Source: Shewanella sp.
GTDB lineage: Bacteria > Pseudomonadota > Gammaproteobacteria > Enterobacterales > Shewanellaceae
Assembly (NCBI GenBank): GCA_004195335.1
Contig: SDWK01000990.1
Coordinates: forward strand, 1 to 9,513
Direction of reading: 5' to 3'
DNA length: 9,513 bases
Part shown: positions 1 to 7,107 of the stretch, piece by piece
Numbering within the stretch: the stretch's first letter is position 1
How the letters are laid out: every line of letters begins with the position of its first letter
Notes under the pieces: generated by a model
Databases searched by the model: none
Told to the model about the DNA's origin: nothing
The model's input: the letters and a program-made list of their open reading frames with translations, nothing else
Made by a program: the position numbers and the translations under genes

Positions 1-130
1 TTTATATCTATTTTTCAACTCTGTATCAAAATAAAACAACTTTTATGGCAATTTTGTCCTTGTGACATACCTTCTATTCCAAAAAATTTAATTTTGCTAC
101 ACTGCATTTTTTCAGATATCGACATTACAG

Positions 131-490
131 ATGCAAAATATCCTCATCGTAGCCCATGAAAGCCCCTATGGAAGTGAAAGATTTTTTAATGCCTTGCGTA
201 TCGCTATCGCGCTCAAAGAGCAGGAAACTGAAGTTATTAATTTAAAAATATTTTTAATGGCTGATGCTGTCTACGGTGCAGTGAAAAAACAGGTAACACC
301 AGATCTGAGTTATAACATTCAGCAGATGTTGGACATTCTAATCGCGCAGCACGTCCCGGTATCCTTATGTAAAACCTGTGCCGATGGACGCGGAATTTCG
401 CAAGAGATGCTCATCGAAGGGGCAAATATAGGCACCTTAGGCAAGTTAACTCAATGGACACTGGATGCGACTAAGGTTATGCACATATAG
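131..490 (+). CDS. ychN: YchN-like DsrE/DsrF-family sulfur-relay-type protein
   Basis: The 119-residue product is a small cytosolic protein of the DsrE/DsrF fold, and it closely resembles E. coli YchN as I remember it: the opening NILIVAHESPYGSE, the middle YNIQQMLDIL and the motif C80-K-T-C83-A-D-G-R-G-I near residue 80 all match. YchN is known as a homohexamer. DsrE-family relatives carry sulfur as a persulfide on a conserved cysteine, and Cys80 or Cys83 would be the candidates here; the actual partner of YchN is not established. Length is normal for the family (about 117 residues). The ATG at 131 has no good Shine-Dalgarno sequence before it, but no better start exists and the homology begins at residue 1. 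It appears to be a single-gene unit, with a candidate terminator at 525-568. Confidence 0.85.
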   Translation: MQNILIVAHESPYGSERFFNALRIAIALKEQETEVINLKIFLMADAVYGAVKKQVTPDLSYNIQQMLDILIAQHVPVSLCKTCADGRGISQEMLIEGANIGTLGKLTQWTLDATKVMHI

Positions 491-524
491 TGCACACCAT
501 AGGTCAATCCCCCCCTTGTTAGCG

Positions 525-568
525 AAAAGAGTAAAGTGCGACCAGAGATAAATTATTCACTCTTTTTT
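525..568 (+). terminator. Candidate rho-independent terminator after ychN
   Basis: Arms AAAAGAGT (525-532) and ACTCTTTT (559-566) are perfectly complementary and run into six T (563-568). The loop is long (26 nt) and the stem is A/T-rich, so this is a moderate candidate. Because the left arm begins with four A, it could work weakly in both directions. Confidence 0.4.
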
Positions 569-629
569 GTGCAACCCTTCATACTTTACACATTCTATTT
601 TGTCTCAAGTTGCCTCAAACGTTAGAGTA

Positions 630-648
630 CCTTAGTAAATTACTAGGG
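630..648. promoter_or_regulatory. 19-bp near-palindrome upstream of ygbA
   Basis: The sequence reads CCTTAGTAA-A-TTACTAGGG, with eight of nine arm positions complementary, centred about 120 bp before the ygbA start. A weak -35-like TTGCCT (610-615) lies 17 bp before TAGTAA (633-638), so the palindrome would overlap the -10 of such a promoter. It looks like an operator for a dimeric regulator. It does not match the NsrR consensus expected from the known control of E. coli ygbA. Confidence 0.3.
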
Positions 649-759
649 TATTTAAAACGTGATCTATGTAAATGGTTAGAGGCGAACGCTGAAACGTAAA
701 AGTAGAGCCCTTAATGTATTCATAGTGTCAGTTTTAAGGTTAAGTGGTGGGAAATAATA

Positions 760-1149
760 ATGGCAGAGCATCAACTACTCAGTGGAAAATTATTACGTGA
801 GTACAACACCATCCTTGCTATGGTTGAGATCTATTGTAAAGCTCACCATAACAAGGGGTCGGAGTGTCAGGAGTGTCAGGAATTTCTGGAGTACGCCCAC
901 ACACGCTTGGACAGATGTCCGTATGGTGAGATAAAACCCACCTGTAATAAATGCCCGGTACATTGCTATAAGCCTCATATGAAGGCTAAGGCGAGAGAGA
1001 TCATGATTTTCTCGGGGCCTAAGATGCTGCTACCACACCCCATCATGGCTATTCGGCACCTGTTTTCTGCACGCACCCCTGTTCCTGAAACGGTACCAGT
1101 CGAATGTTCTAATCGACATATTCGAAAAAACAGAAAAAGTCACGACTAA
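760..1149 (+). CDS. ygbA: YgbA-family (nitrous oxide-stimulated promoter) protein
   Basis: The 129-residue cytosolic protein matches the YgbA family (Pfam 'nitrous oxide-stimulated promoter', as I recall PF11756). Recognisable segments are RCPYGEIKPTCNKCPVHCYK (residues 52-71) and GPKMLLPHPIMAIRHL (86-101). Conserved cysteines at 26, 36, 39, 53, 62, 65 and 69 form CxxC and C-x8-C-x2-C-x3-C patterns that suggest metal or iron-sulfur binding; this is inference. E. coli ygbA belongs to the NsrR regulon and is linked to nitrosative stress. The start at 760 follows a GGTGGG stretch at a loose spacing. The C-terminal tail after about residue 105 is basic and probably poorly conserved. A tandem 9-bp repeat (862-870, 871-879) encodes ECQECQ around the CxxC motif. 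Confidence 0.85.
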   Translation: MAEHQLLSGKLLREYNTILAMVEIYCKAHHNKGSECQECQEFLEYAHTRLDRCPYGEIKPTCNKCPVHCYKPHMKAKAREIMIFSGPKMLLPHPIMAIRHLFSARTPVPETVPVECSNRHIRKNRKSHD

Positions 1150-1175
1150 CCAGCCCTGAATATTCGCCTAACAAC

Positions 1176-1203
1176 AGCTCTAATCGACGATGACATTAGG
1201 GCT
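1176..1203 (+). terminator. Hairpin after ygbA, possible terminator
   Basis: AGCTCTAAT (1176-1184) pairs with ATTAGGGCT (1195-1203) over nine positions, one as a G-U pair in RNA, around a 10-nt loop. The following ATTCACCTCTGTT is only moderately T-rich, so termination efficiency is uncertain. It lies 27 bp past the ygbA stop. Confidence 0.35.
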
Positions 1204-1218
1204 ATTCACCTCTGTTAA

Positions 1219-1365
1219 GAGCTTAACTCAGAACTCCTTAAAACCCTCAACCAACTCCTCAACTCTGAAGAGCTCAACTATCTACAGCAGTTGATACAAG
1301 AGGAAAAAGCACAATTAGCTGACACACTGGAAGCCGATTCAATCCTTGGCTTCATAACCTTGTAA
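1219..1365 (+). pseudogene. Start-less 48-codon open frame, possible gene remnant
   Basis: Between a TAA at 1216-1218 and the TAA at 1363-1365 the plus strand carries an open frame with a protein-like composition: a leucine/glutamate-rich amphipathic pattern including LLKTLNQLLNSEELNYLQQL, then IQEEKAQLADTLEADSILGF. There is no ATG or GTG; the only usual start is TTG at 1291, leaving 24 residues. An ATG at 1190 lies in another frame. It overlaps the last 27 bp of the convergent tetR gene. I do not recognise the family. It could be the 3' remnant of a decayed gene, or a chance frame; the helical composition favours the former only weakly. Confidence 0.25.
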
Positions 1366-1944
1366 AAAACACCTTACCGCCAGAACTGAGTATTGTTTCA
1401 TCTCTTCATCAGTCGGGATATCCATGCCCAGCACCACATCCTGAAAATAGTTTCCTCTGAGCAAGCCCATAAGCTGAGCGCTTGTCAGTGCGGGGTCTTC
1501 AAGGATGATTTTTCCCTGCTGTGCCTGACTCCGTAAAAATTCGCTGAGTCTGTCATAGAAGCGATGCGGACCACGAGACAAGAAAAATTCGACCAACTCT
1601 CTGTCACGGCGCGCTTCCGTCACTATGATGCGATACATATCGATGATAGGTTGAGAGCATAATGCCTTGAGATATTCATAGCCGAAAAGAGATAGCTGCT
1701 CCGACAGGCTGTAATCGCTCTCTGTATCGAACTGAAACGCGTTGCCAACCTCTTCGGTACAGTGGGTAATAACCTGAATCAATATCCCCCTCTTGCAACC
1801 AAAGTAGCTATAGAGAGTCTGTTTCGAGCCGCCACAGAGCTCGATGATCTGATCTAAACTGGTCTCGGAGTAACCTTGTTCGAAAAATAGCTTAGTCGCT
1901 ACCTCTATGATTTTTTGTTGCTTTTTCAGCGTGGATGGACGCAT
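1339..1944 (-). CDS. TetR/AcrR-family transcriptional repressor of the adjacent efflux operon
   Basis: The 201-residue protein has the TetR N-terminal DNA-binding domain at about residues 10-58 (KIIEVATKLFFEQGYSETSL, then the recognition part GGSKQTLYSYFGCKRGIL) and an all-helical C-terminal ligand domain resembling the AefR-like TetR_C type. Length is typical. AAGAGGT lies 6 nt before the ATG at 1944. It is divergent from the HlyD-type and MFS genes, the standard arrangement for a local repressor relieved by a pump substrate. The presumed operator is the near-palindrome at 2117-2145; the ligand cannot be told from sequence. A CCAGTAC half-site identical to part of that operator overlaps the start region at 1946-1952, which may allow weak autoregulation (inference). 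Confidence 0.85.
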   Translation of the reverse strand: MRPSTLKKQQKIIEVATKLFFEQGYSETSLDQIIELCGGSKQTLYSYFGCKRGILIQVITHCTEEVGNAFQFDTESDYSLSEQLSLFGYEYLKALCSQPIIDMYRIIVTEARRDRELVEFFLSRGPHRFYDRLSEFLRSQAQQGKIILEDPALTSAQLMGLLRGNYFQDVVLGMDIPTDEEMKQYSVLAVRCFLQGYEAKD

Positions 1945-1970
1945 TCCAGTACCTCTTATTCTGAGCCTTA

Positions 1971-1999
1971 ATTAAAACAGTTCTTCGCATATCATGCAA
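1971..1999 (-). promoter_or_regulatory. Candidate sigma-70 promoter of the tetR gene
   Basis: Read on the minus strand, TTGCAT (1999-1994) and TTTAAT (1976-1971) are separated by exactly 17 bp and lie about 27 bp before the ATG. The -10 is good (5 of 6) and the -35 is weak (3 of 6). It is about 120 bp from the main operator, so any repression through that operator would not be by simple promoter overlap. Confidence 0.35.
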
Positions 2000-2094
2000 T
2001 TTATGCCCGGGCTTTCACCTCCAAATGCCCGTTCTCCAACCGCTACCCACACCCGAGATACAAACGTTTTCTGATTCGGTGGTGAAAAAATAGC

Positions 2095-2123
2095 TTGATC
2101 TATTTATAACAAATCATTATCGT
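2095..2123 (+). promoter_or_regulatory. Candidate promoter of the efflux operon
   Basis: TTGATC (2095-2100) and TATCGT (2118-2123) are 17 bp apart, and the -10 lies inside the palindrome at 2117-2145. Transcription would begin about 35 nt before the ATG at 2166. The placement fits steric repression by the divergent TetR protein. An alternative -10, TATAAC at 2105-2110, lacks a convincing -35. Confidence 0.4.
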
Positions 2124-2145
2124 ACTGTCCAGTACGGTACGATAA
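2117..2145. promoter_or_regulatory. Likely TetR-family operator
   Basis: The arms TTATCGTACTGT (2117-2128) and ACGGTACGATAA (2134-2145) match in 11 of 12 positions around a 5-bp centre, CCAGT. A second perfect palindrome, GTACTG-TC-CAGTAC (2122-2135), is nested off-centre inside it. Size, symmetry and position over the presumed -10, between divergent tetR and efflux genes, are typical of a TetR operator, perhaps able to take two dimers. Confidence 0.7.
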
Positions 2146-2165
2146 CCAAGTTAAAGAGAGGTATC

Positions 2166-3070
2166 ATGAATACAAAAATTAAGGCAATCGTTATTGCGCT
2201 GGCACTAATAACCACCACAGGAGCCTCCGTTAACACCTTTATGGCCAACGCAGATAGCATTAAGACTGACAATGCTTATGTCCATGGCGAGATCACTCAG
2301 ATAAGTGCCGAAGCCTCCGGAAGGATCACCGAGATTTTTGTCACCGATAATCAACTCGTTCAAGCCGGTGACCTTCTGGCCATAATCGATCCCCGGGATT
2401 ACCTTGCCCGCCGGGAGCAATCCCGAGCGGCTCAATCCATGGCCGCAGCGTCCTTAGAAAACAACCGTAGCCGAACCGAGTTGCAACGCGTCAAAATCGA
2501 CGAGACAGCGGCCTATCTTGAGGTCGCTCGTGCAACCTATGAATTCAGCTAATCACGTTACAAACCGAGCGCGCACAAATTGTCGCACAAGCGCAGCAAA
2601 CCCGTGCGGCGCTGGAGTTGAGTGAACTAGAGTTACAAGACACGCAGATACTGGCCCCCATTACGGGGCTTGTCGGTAATCGCTCACTACAGCTAGGCAA
2701 ATTCGTTAAGGCAGGATCCGGCGTGCTGGCCATAGTGCCTATCGATAATTTATGGGTGCAAGCCAATTATAAGGAGACTCAGCTGACTCATATAAAGCCC
2801 GGACAAGAGGTCGAGGTGTTATTGGACATGTTCCCCGGCACTGAGTTTAAGGGCAGAGTAAGCAGTACCTCTCCCTCCACCGGGGCCCAATTCAGCCTGC
2901 TGCCACCCGACAACGCCACCGGCAACTTCGTTAAGGTGGTTCAACGCGTGCCGGTAAAGATCCAACTCGAGATCCCCGTAGAGTTTCAGGGGCGTGTCGT
3001 CCCCGGACTTTCGGCAGAAGTTACGATCGATACCGAAAGTGATTCTGGTGAGCTTGGCCTGGAGGAGTAA
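2166..3070 (+). pseudogene. HlyD/EmrA-type membrane fusion protein gene, broken by stop and frame change
   Basis: The intact product would be the periplasmic adaptor joining the MFS pump to an outer membrane channel. The first part (2166-2552, 128 residues) has an N-terminal membrane anchor (about 7-25), the first half of the lipoyl/barrel-sandwich domain (AYVHGEITQISAEASGRI, ending near DPRDY at 76-80) and the rising coiled-coil helix. It stops at TAA 2550-2552. The second part is open from 2543 to 3070 in another frame: the descending helix (QTERAQIVAQAQQTRAALEL), then DTQILAPITGLVGN, the second lipoyl half and a beta-barrel (LWVQANYKETQLTHIKPGQE). Joined, they give about 300 residues against about 350-390 for the family, so about 40-50 residues around the hairpin tip seem lost. 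After TAA the first frame still reads SRYK, so the stop may be a CAA-to-TAA change plus a separate out-of-frame deletion. Restart at TTG 2618 could make only an anchorless fragment. A sequencing or assembly deletion is not excluded. Confidence 0.8.
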
Positions 3071-3073
3071 GCG

Positions 3074-4600
3074 ATGAACCGCCGCCATGAACTTATACTA
3101 CTGGTCACCCTAGCCATGATCCCCTTCGGCATTACCTCGGCAGTTTATAATACCAGCGCAGCCGAGATAGCCGGTGCACTCGGGTTATCAGCCGACGATA
3201 CCTCTTGGCTGAATATTCTCTATGTTCTGGCACAGCTGCTCGTCCTGCCACTCGCATCCTGGCTGGCATATCGTATCGGTGCCGTGGCGCTACTCATGGG
3301 TGGGACCATCCTCGGTCTGGTTAGCAACTTGATACTGGGGTTTACCACTGAGGTGCCGGCGCACTTTCTGGCTTGGGCCGGATTGGGAGTGGCAGCCAGT
3401 GCTATGCTGGTTGCTGTACAGGTACTTGTACTACGCAATCTATCCCTCAAGGATATTGCACTGGCCGAAGGCTGCATGATGCTGATGACGACTCTTATTC
3501 CTATGGGGGTTTACCCTTGGATATTGGCAGAGCTGGCCGAAAGTGGGCTCTGGCAGCTATTATTCGCCGCTCAAACGAGCCTATATATCATCTTGCTGGC
3601 CTGGCTATGGCTGCGTCCCTTCCATGGCGAAGACAAGGTGCTCCCCGTCAGGTTCAATTGGCTTCAGGCAGGCCTCTTGTCCGCCGCCATCATGGGAGCG
3701 GTCTTGTTGCTGATGCGTGGCCAATTCTATAACTGGTTTGACAGCCAGATCGTCATTAACCTAGCTCTGGGTACCGCTGCCCTCTCACTTCTGTGTGTAC
3801 TCGCCATCAAGAAACAGTGGGGACGGGGTGAATTTATCCGCTCCGACGTGTTAAGCCCCAATAAGAACAAGGTCTACATGTACAACGCCGCCCTCGCCGG
3901 GTTCGCCGTACTGGGCACCTCTATGCTGATTGGGGTTTATCTCGGCAGCGTGCTCAAATACAGCCACAGCGAACAGGGGTGGGTTCAGCTGCCCGCCTTC
4001 GCCAGTATGTTTCTGGGACTTCTGGTCAGTATCTGGGTCAGCAATCACCCCAAAATAAAGGCCGATGCCGTGGTTCCCATCGGGGTCTTGCTGATCGTGC
4101 TTTCCAGCGTGTTCCTCTCCAGTAGCAATGCGGCAAGTGGCGCCAACGACCTGCTACCAGCGCTGATATTACGCGGTTTTGGGGTCGGCTTGCTCAATGT
4201 GACAGTATCTATCTCTATTCTTTCCAGCTTCAAGAAGGAGCATATTCCCCAGGGCGTAGCTTACTTCTATCTTTTTCGAACCCTGGGCGGTCTAGGAGGA
4301 ATGGCACTCTTCTCTCGCATGATGAGCCAGGAGGCTTCGGGAGTGCTGAGTGTACTAGGGGAAAACTTTAATTCGGACAACCCGGCCTTCATCCGGCAAC
4401 AGGCAGCCATGGTTGAGGTTCTCAACCATGGCATGCTGGAGGCAACTCCGGCCCGAGTCGCTAGTCTGTTGTCTGGTCAGCTACAGACCCAAACCGCAGC
4501 CGTCGCCGGAGGCAATAACTTTCAGTGGTTTATTCTCTCCCTTTTCGTCCTCGCCCCAGTCTTGATTATCGGCAAGAAATGGGCGGCAAAAAACGCCTGA
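3074..4600 (+). CDS. DHA2/EmrB-type MFS drug efflux transporter
   Basis: The 508-residue inner membrane protein is long for an ordinary 12-helix MFS carrier and fits the 14-helix DHA2 family of proton-coupled drug exporters. Hydrophobic segments are spread through the whole protein, beginning with ELILLVTLAMIPFGITSAVY (6-25) and ending with FQWFILSLFVLAPVLIIGKK; RGFGVGLLNVTVSISILSSF and YLFRTLGGLGGMALFSRMM are in the late membrane region. The ATG is 3 bp after the fusion-protein stop and GGAGTAAGCG provides a Shine-Dalgarno 7 nt ahead, so the genes are co-transcribed and probably translationally coupled. Partner proteins are EmrA-type adaptors and a TolC-type channel, which is not encoded here. 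The frame is intact although its adaptor gene is broken. Substrates cannot be predicted. A perfect 12-bp inverted repeat lies inside the gene at 4406-4432. Confidence 0.85.
   Translation: MNRRHELILLVTLAMIPFGITSAVYNTSAAEIAGALGLSADDTSWLNILYVLAQLLVLPLASWLAYRIGAVALLMGGTILGLVSNLILGFTTEVPAHFLAWAGLGVAASAMLVAVQVLVLRNLSLKDIALAEGCMMLMTTLIPMGVYPWILAELAESGLWQLLFAAQTSLYIILLAWLWLRPFHGEDKVLPVRFNWLQAGLLSAAIMGAVLLLMRGQFYNWFDSQIVINLALGTAALSLLCVLAIKKQWGRGEFIRSDVLSPNKNKVYMYNAALAGFAVLGTSMLIGVYLGSVLKYSHSEQGWVQLPAFASMFLGLLVSIWVSNHPKIKADAVVPIGVLLIVLSSVFLSSSNAASGANDLLPALILRGFGVGLLNVTVSISILSSFKKEHIPQGVAYFYLFRTLGGLGGMALFSRMMSQEASGVLSVLGENFNSDNPAFIRQQAAMVEVLNHGMLEATPARVASLLSGQLQTQTAAVAGGNNFQWFILSLFVLAPVLIIGKKWAAKNA
4406..4432. 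repeat. Perfect 12-bp inverted repeat with 3-nt loop inside the MFS gene
   Basis: GCCATGGTTGAG (4406-4417) and CTCAACCATGGC (4421-4432) are exact reverse complements around GTT. The segment encodes the AMVEVLNHGM part of the pump, in frame. Such a long, tight, perfect hairpin within coding DNA is uncommon; see the findings. Confidence 0.8.
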
Positions 4601-4628
4601 ACCAGAAATACGCCATGCCAGGGGCAAG

Positions 4629-4647
4629 TTTGCTGCCCCAAGGCCTG
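4629..4647. other. Short hairpin 29 bp after the MFS stop
   Basis: GGGGCA and TGCCCC form a perfect 6-bp stem with a 7-nt loop. No T-tract follows on either strand, so it is a weak terminator candidate at best. The rest of the 4601-4791 gap holds no gene that I can support; an overlapping open frame ending at 4716 has no recognisable features. Confidence 0.4.
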
Positions 4648-4791
4648 AGCCTCGAAAACCTGCCTGAGCACACTCTTTATTTAGGGGATCGTCTATGCCC
4701 ATATTTCAGCGAGTAAGACTATCTGTTTTAACCCTTTTCAGCATCACGAAAAATACTAATTGTCGTAGCAATGAGGGCGACGTTTGCGCTA

Positions 4792-4811
4792 ATGTATTGA
4801 CCAAAATACAT
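4792..4811. promoter_or_regulatory. Perfect palindrome in the peptidase leader, TyrR-box-like
   Basis: ATGTATT-GACCAA-AATACAT has perfect 7-bp arms and a 6-bp spacer, centred about 75 bp before the likely peptidase start. The TGTA-N10-TACA core has the spacing of a TyrR box (TGTAAA-N6-TTTACA), but the inner arm bases differ. It is probably a site for some dimeric regulator; the TyrR assignment is only a resemblance. Confidence 0.4.
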
Positions 4812-4876
4812 AAGATTTGAATCTCCGACCAGAGAGTCAGAGTTTCAACATCAAAAATAAAATGAGAGGGATGAAG

Positions 4877-6943
4877 ATGGGAAGGGCAAATAAACTCACC
4901 GTGTTGGCCGTGATTTCGGCTGGACTCTTTTTAGGTGGCTCCGCAAACGCGTTAGACGCACAGCGAACTCATCAAATCACCACCGATGATTTTTTCGATA
5001 TTGGGGGAATGAGTAACGTACAGTTAAGTCCCGACGGAAAACAGGCTGTCTGGCTCGAAACTCGCTGGGATAAAGAGCTTGATAAGTCCCAACGAGATCT
5101 ATGGCAGGTTAATACCAAAAATAAAAAAACGTCCCGCCTAACCTTCACCAACGAGAGTGAATCTAGTCCACAATGGAGCCCCGATGGTCAATATATCTAT
5201 TATATTGGCAAGGTGACCCATGAAGACAAGAAGGCCCCTTACAATGGTAAGAGTCAGGTCTTTCGTATCAACCGAGATGGCGGTGACGCCGTGCCCGTTA
5301 CCAAAGAGGTTGAAGGCGTCAGTTCATTTTCACTCAGTCCCGATGGCAATACCCTCTATTTCTTAGGCAGTAAAACGGTCAAAGACAAAGACGAGTGGGC
5401 TTCAATGCGTGCAGGCCACAGCGCGCCGAAATACGCTCATGGTGAAAGAAAAACCAACCCATTATATAAGCTAGATCTGCAACACTTCAAACAGCAACTT
5501 ATCCTGGATGATGACAAAGTCGTATGGCAGTTCAGTGTCAGCGATGATGGCAATAAAGTTGCCCGGATCACGACATCAGATAACGAGCTGGTCAATCTTG
5601 AAGGTTGGTCTGATATCGAAATTTATAATACCCAAAGCAAGACCAATGAGGTGCTGGAAGATACGGCATGGCGCGAACAGGCTCCATCTCCCTATGGCTG
5701 GCTACTCGGGCTCGATTGGCACTCAGATAACCAACAGCTCGCCTTTCGTATCGACTTCGATGGCCACCCAGGCAAGCTATTCGTCTCCGATACTAAGACT
5801 AAGTCACTGACTGAAGTGACGCGCATCGGTGATGTAACGCTAAACTCGGCAGATATTCATTGGCGCCCAAACAGTGATGAACTCTGTTACCGCGGTGCCG
5901 ACCACGCCCGGGTAAAGCTCTTTTGTACTGAAATCGAAGACGGCAAGCAGGGAGATACCAGAACGGTCGTGAATAGCGATCTTGTCATCGGTAGCTACAG
6001 CTTTAGCCACAATGGCAAGAAGTTAGCATTTAGCCATAATGGGCTGGACCACTTCTCAGATATGTTCATTGCCGATGCCGATAGTAAGCGTGCTAAATTT
6101 AAGCGCGTTACCAATATCAATCCTCAGGTCGATAGCTGGATCCTGCCACAAATATCTATCGTTAAATGGAAGGCGGCCGATGGCAGCACTGTCGAAGGCA
6201 TCTTAGATCTCCCTGCGGGATATAAGAAAGAAGATGGCCCATTGCCATTGATTGTGCAGATCCATGGTGGTCCTACCTCAGCAACGCCTTATGCCCTGCA
6301 ACACAGGTCTTACGGCCGCTCTACATTTACCGCTAATGGCTGGGCATTACTGTCGCCAAACTATCGTGGTTCAACCGGGTATGGCGATAAGTTTCTCACC
6401 GAACTCGTGGGTCAGGAACATGTCATCGAGGTCAATGACATCATGGCTGGTGTCGATCACTTGATTGGCGAAGGGATTGTCGATGGCGATAAGATGGCAG
6501 TCATGGGCTGGAGCAACGGTGGCTACCTCACTAATGCTTTGATCAGTACCAATGAGCGCTTCAAGGCGGCAAGTTCAGGCGCAGGTGTATTCGATCAACG
6601 CCTGCAGTGGATGCTGGAAGACACACCGGGTCACGTGGTCAACTTCATGGAAGGCCTCCCATGGGAGAAACCAGAAGCCTACACTCATGGCTCATCACTC
6701 ACCCATGCCGACAAGATAAAAACCCCCACGCTTATCCATATTGGTGAGAATGATCACCGCGTTCCAGCCGGGCATGCACAGGGGCTATATCGTGCACTCA
6801 AGCATTATCTCAATGTACCGGTAGAGTTGATTGTTTACCCAGGCGAAGGTCATGGATTGAGTAAGTATCAACACAGAAAAGCTAAGATGGAGTGGGACCA
6901 AAAATGGTTTAATCACTACGTCCTCGGCAAAGCTATCGATTAA
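4877..6943 (+). CDS. Exported S9-family (prolyl oligopeptidase / dipeptidyl peptidase type) serine peptidase
   Basis: From the ATG at 4877 the product has 688 residues. I chose this start because GAGAGGG (4864-4870) sits 6 nt ahead and the frame then opens directly into a signal peptide: MGRANK, a hydrophobic core and an ANA cleavage site (about residue 25). Upstream in-frame starts (TTG 4817, ATG 4862 and 4871) have poor spacing. The N-terminal half is a beta-propeller with repeated SPDG-type blades (NVQLSPDG, PQWSPDG, FSLSPDG, FSVSDDG). The C-terminal alpha/beta-hydrolase domain has the HGG oxyanion motif (463-465), nucleophile Ser546 in GWSNGG, Asp626 in GENDHRVP and His659 in GEGHGL, a complete triad. 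The enzyme should cleave short peptides in the periplasm or outside the cell, possibly after proline; specificity is not readable. It is monocistronic with a strong terminator. Confidence 0.9.
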   Translation: MGRANKLTVLAVISAGLFLGGSANALDAQRTHQITTDDFFDIGGMSNVQLSPDGKQAVWLETRWDKELDKSQRDLWQVNTKNKKTSRLTFTNESESSPQWSPDGQYIYYIGKVTHEDKKAPYNGKSQVFRINRDGGDAVPVTKEVEGVSSFSLSPDGNTLYFLGSKTVKDKDEWASMRAGHSAPKYAHGERKTNPLYKLDLQHFKQQLILDDDKVVWQFSVSDDGNKVARITTSDNELVNLEGWSDIEIYNTQSKTNEVLEDTAWREQAPSPYGWLLGLDWHSDNQQLAFRIDFDGHPGKLFVSDTKTKSLTEVTRIGDVTLNSADIHWRPNSDELCYRGADHARVKLFCTEIEDGKQGDTRTVVNSDLVIGSYSFSHNGKKLAFSHNGLDHFSDMFIADADSKRAKFKRVTNINPQVDSWILPQISIVKWKAADGSTVEGILDLPAGYKKEDGPLPLIVQIHGGPTSATPYALQHRSYGRSTFTANGWALLSPNYRGSTGYGDKFLTELVGQEHVIEVNDIMAGVDHLIGEGIVDGDKMAVMGWSNGGYLTNALISTNERFKAASSGAGVFDQRLQWMLEDTPGHVVNFMEGLPWEKPEAYTHGSSLTHADKIKTPTLIHIGENDHRVPAGHAQGLYRALKHYLNVPVELIVYPGEGHGLSKYQHRKAKMEWDQKWFNHYVLGKAID

Positions 6944-6987
6944 CGCTTTGTTCAATGAATCACTGAACCTAAGCTGACCATCAAGTA

Positions 6988-7013
6988 AAAAAGCGCCTTA
7001 ACTGGCGCTTTTT
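6988..7013. terminator. Strong rho-independent terminator after the peptidase gene
   Basis: AAAAAGCGCC (6988-6997) pairs perfectly with GGCGCTTTTT (7004-7013) around a 6-nt loop. With an A-tract before and a T-tract after a G/C-rich stem it should work in both directions; the plus-strand peptidase transcript is the obvious user. Confidence 0.9.
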
Positions 7014-7107
7014 CATTTCTAACCATTCATTTATCACACTTTGATGCGTATGCTAATTGAACTACTGAAACGGGTATCATTGCACCCCTTTTAAAACGGA
7101 GTCAAAA

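Noticed and set aside
61..82. CRP or FNR site before ychN (TGTGACATACC...)
   Set aside because: Only one half, TGTGA, is present; the second half does not fit, and no TTGAT-N4-ATCAA is seen.
4525..4716. 63-codon open frame overlapping the MFS gene end
   Set aside because: Its first part is a shadow of the pump gene, and the tail after 4600 has no recognisable features.
4817..4876. Longer start (TTG 4817 or ATG 4862/4871) for the peptidase
   Set aside because: These would place up to 20 extra residues before the signal peptide and have no well-spaced Shine-Dalgarno; ATG 4877 does.
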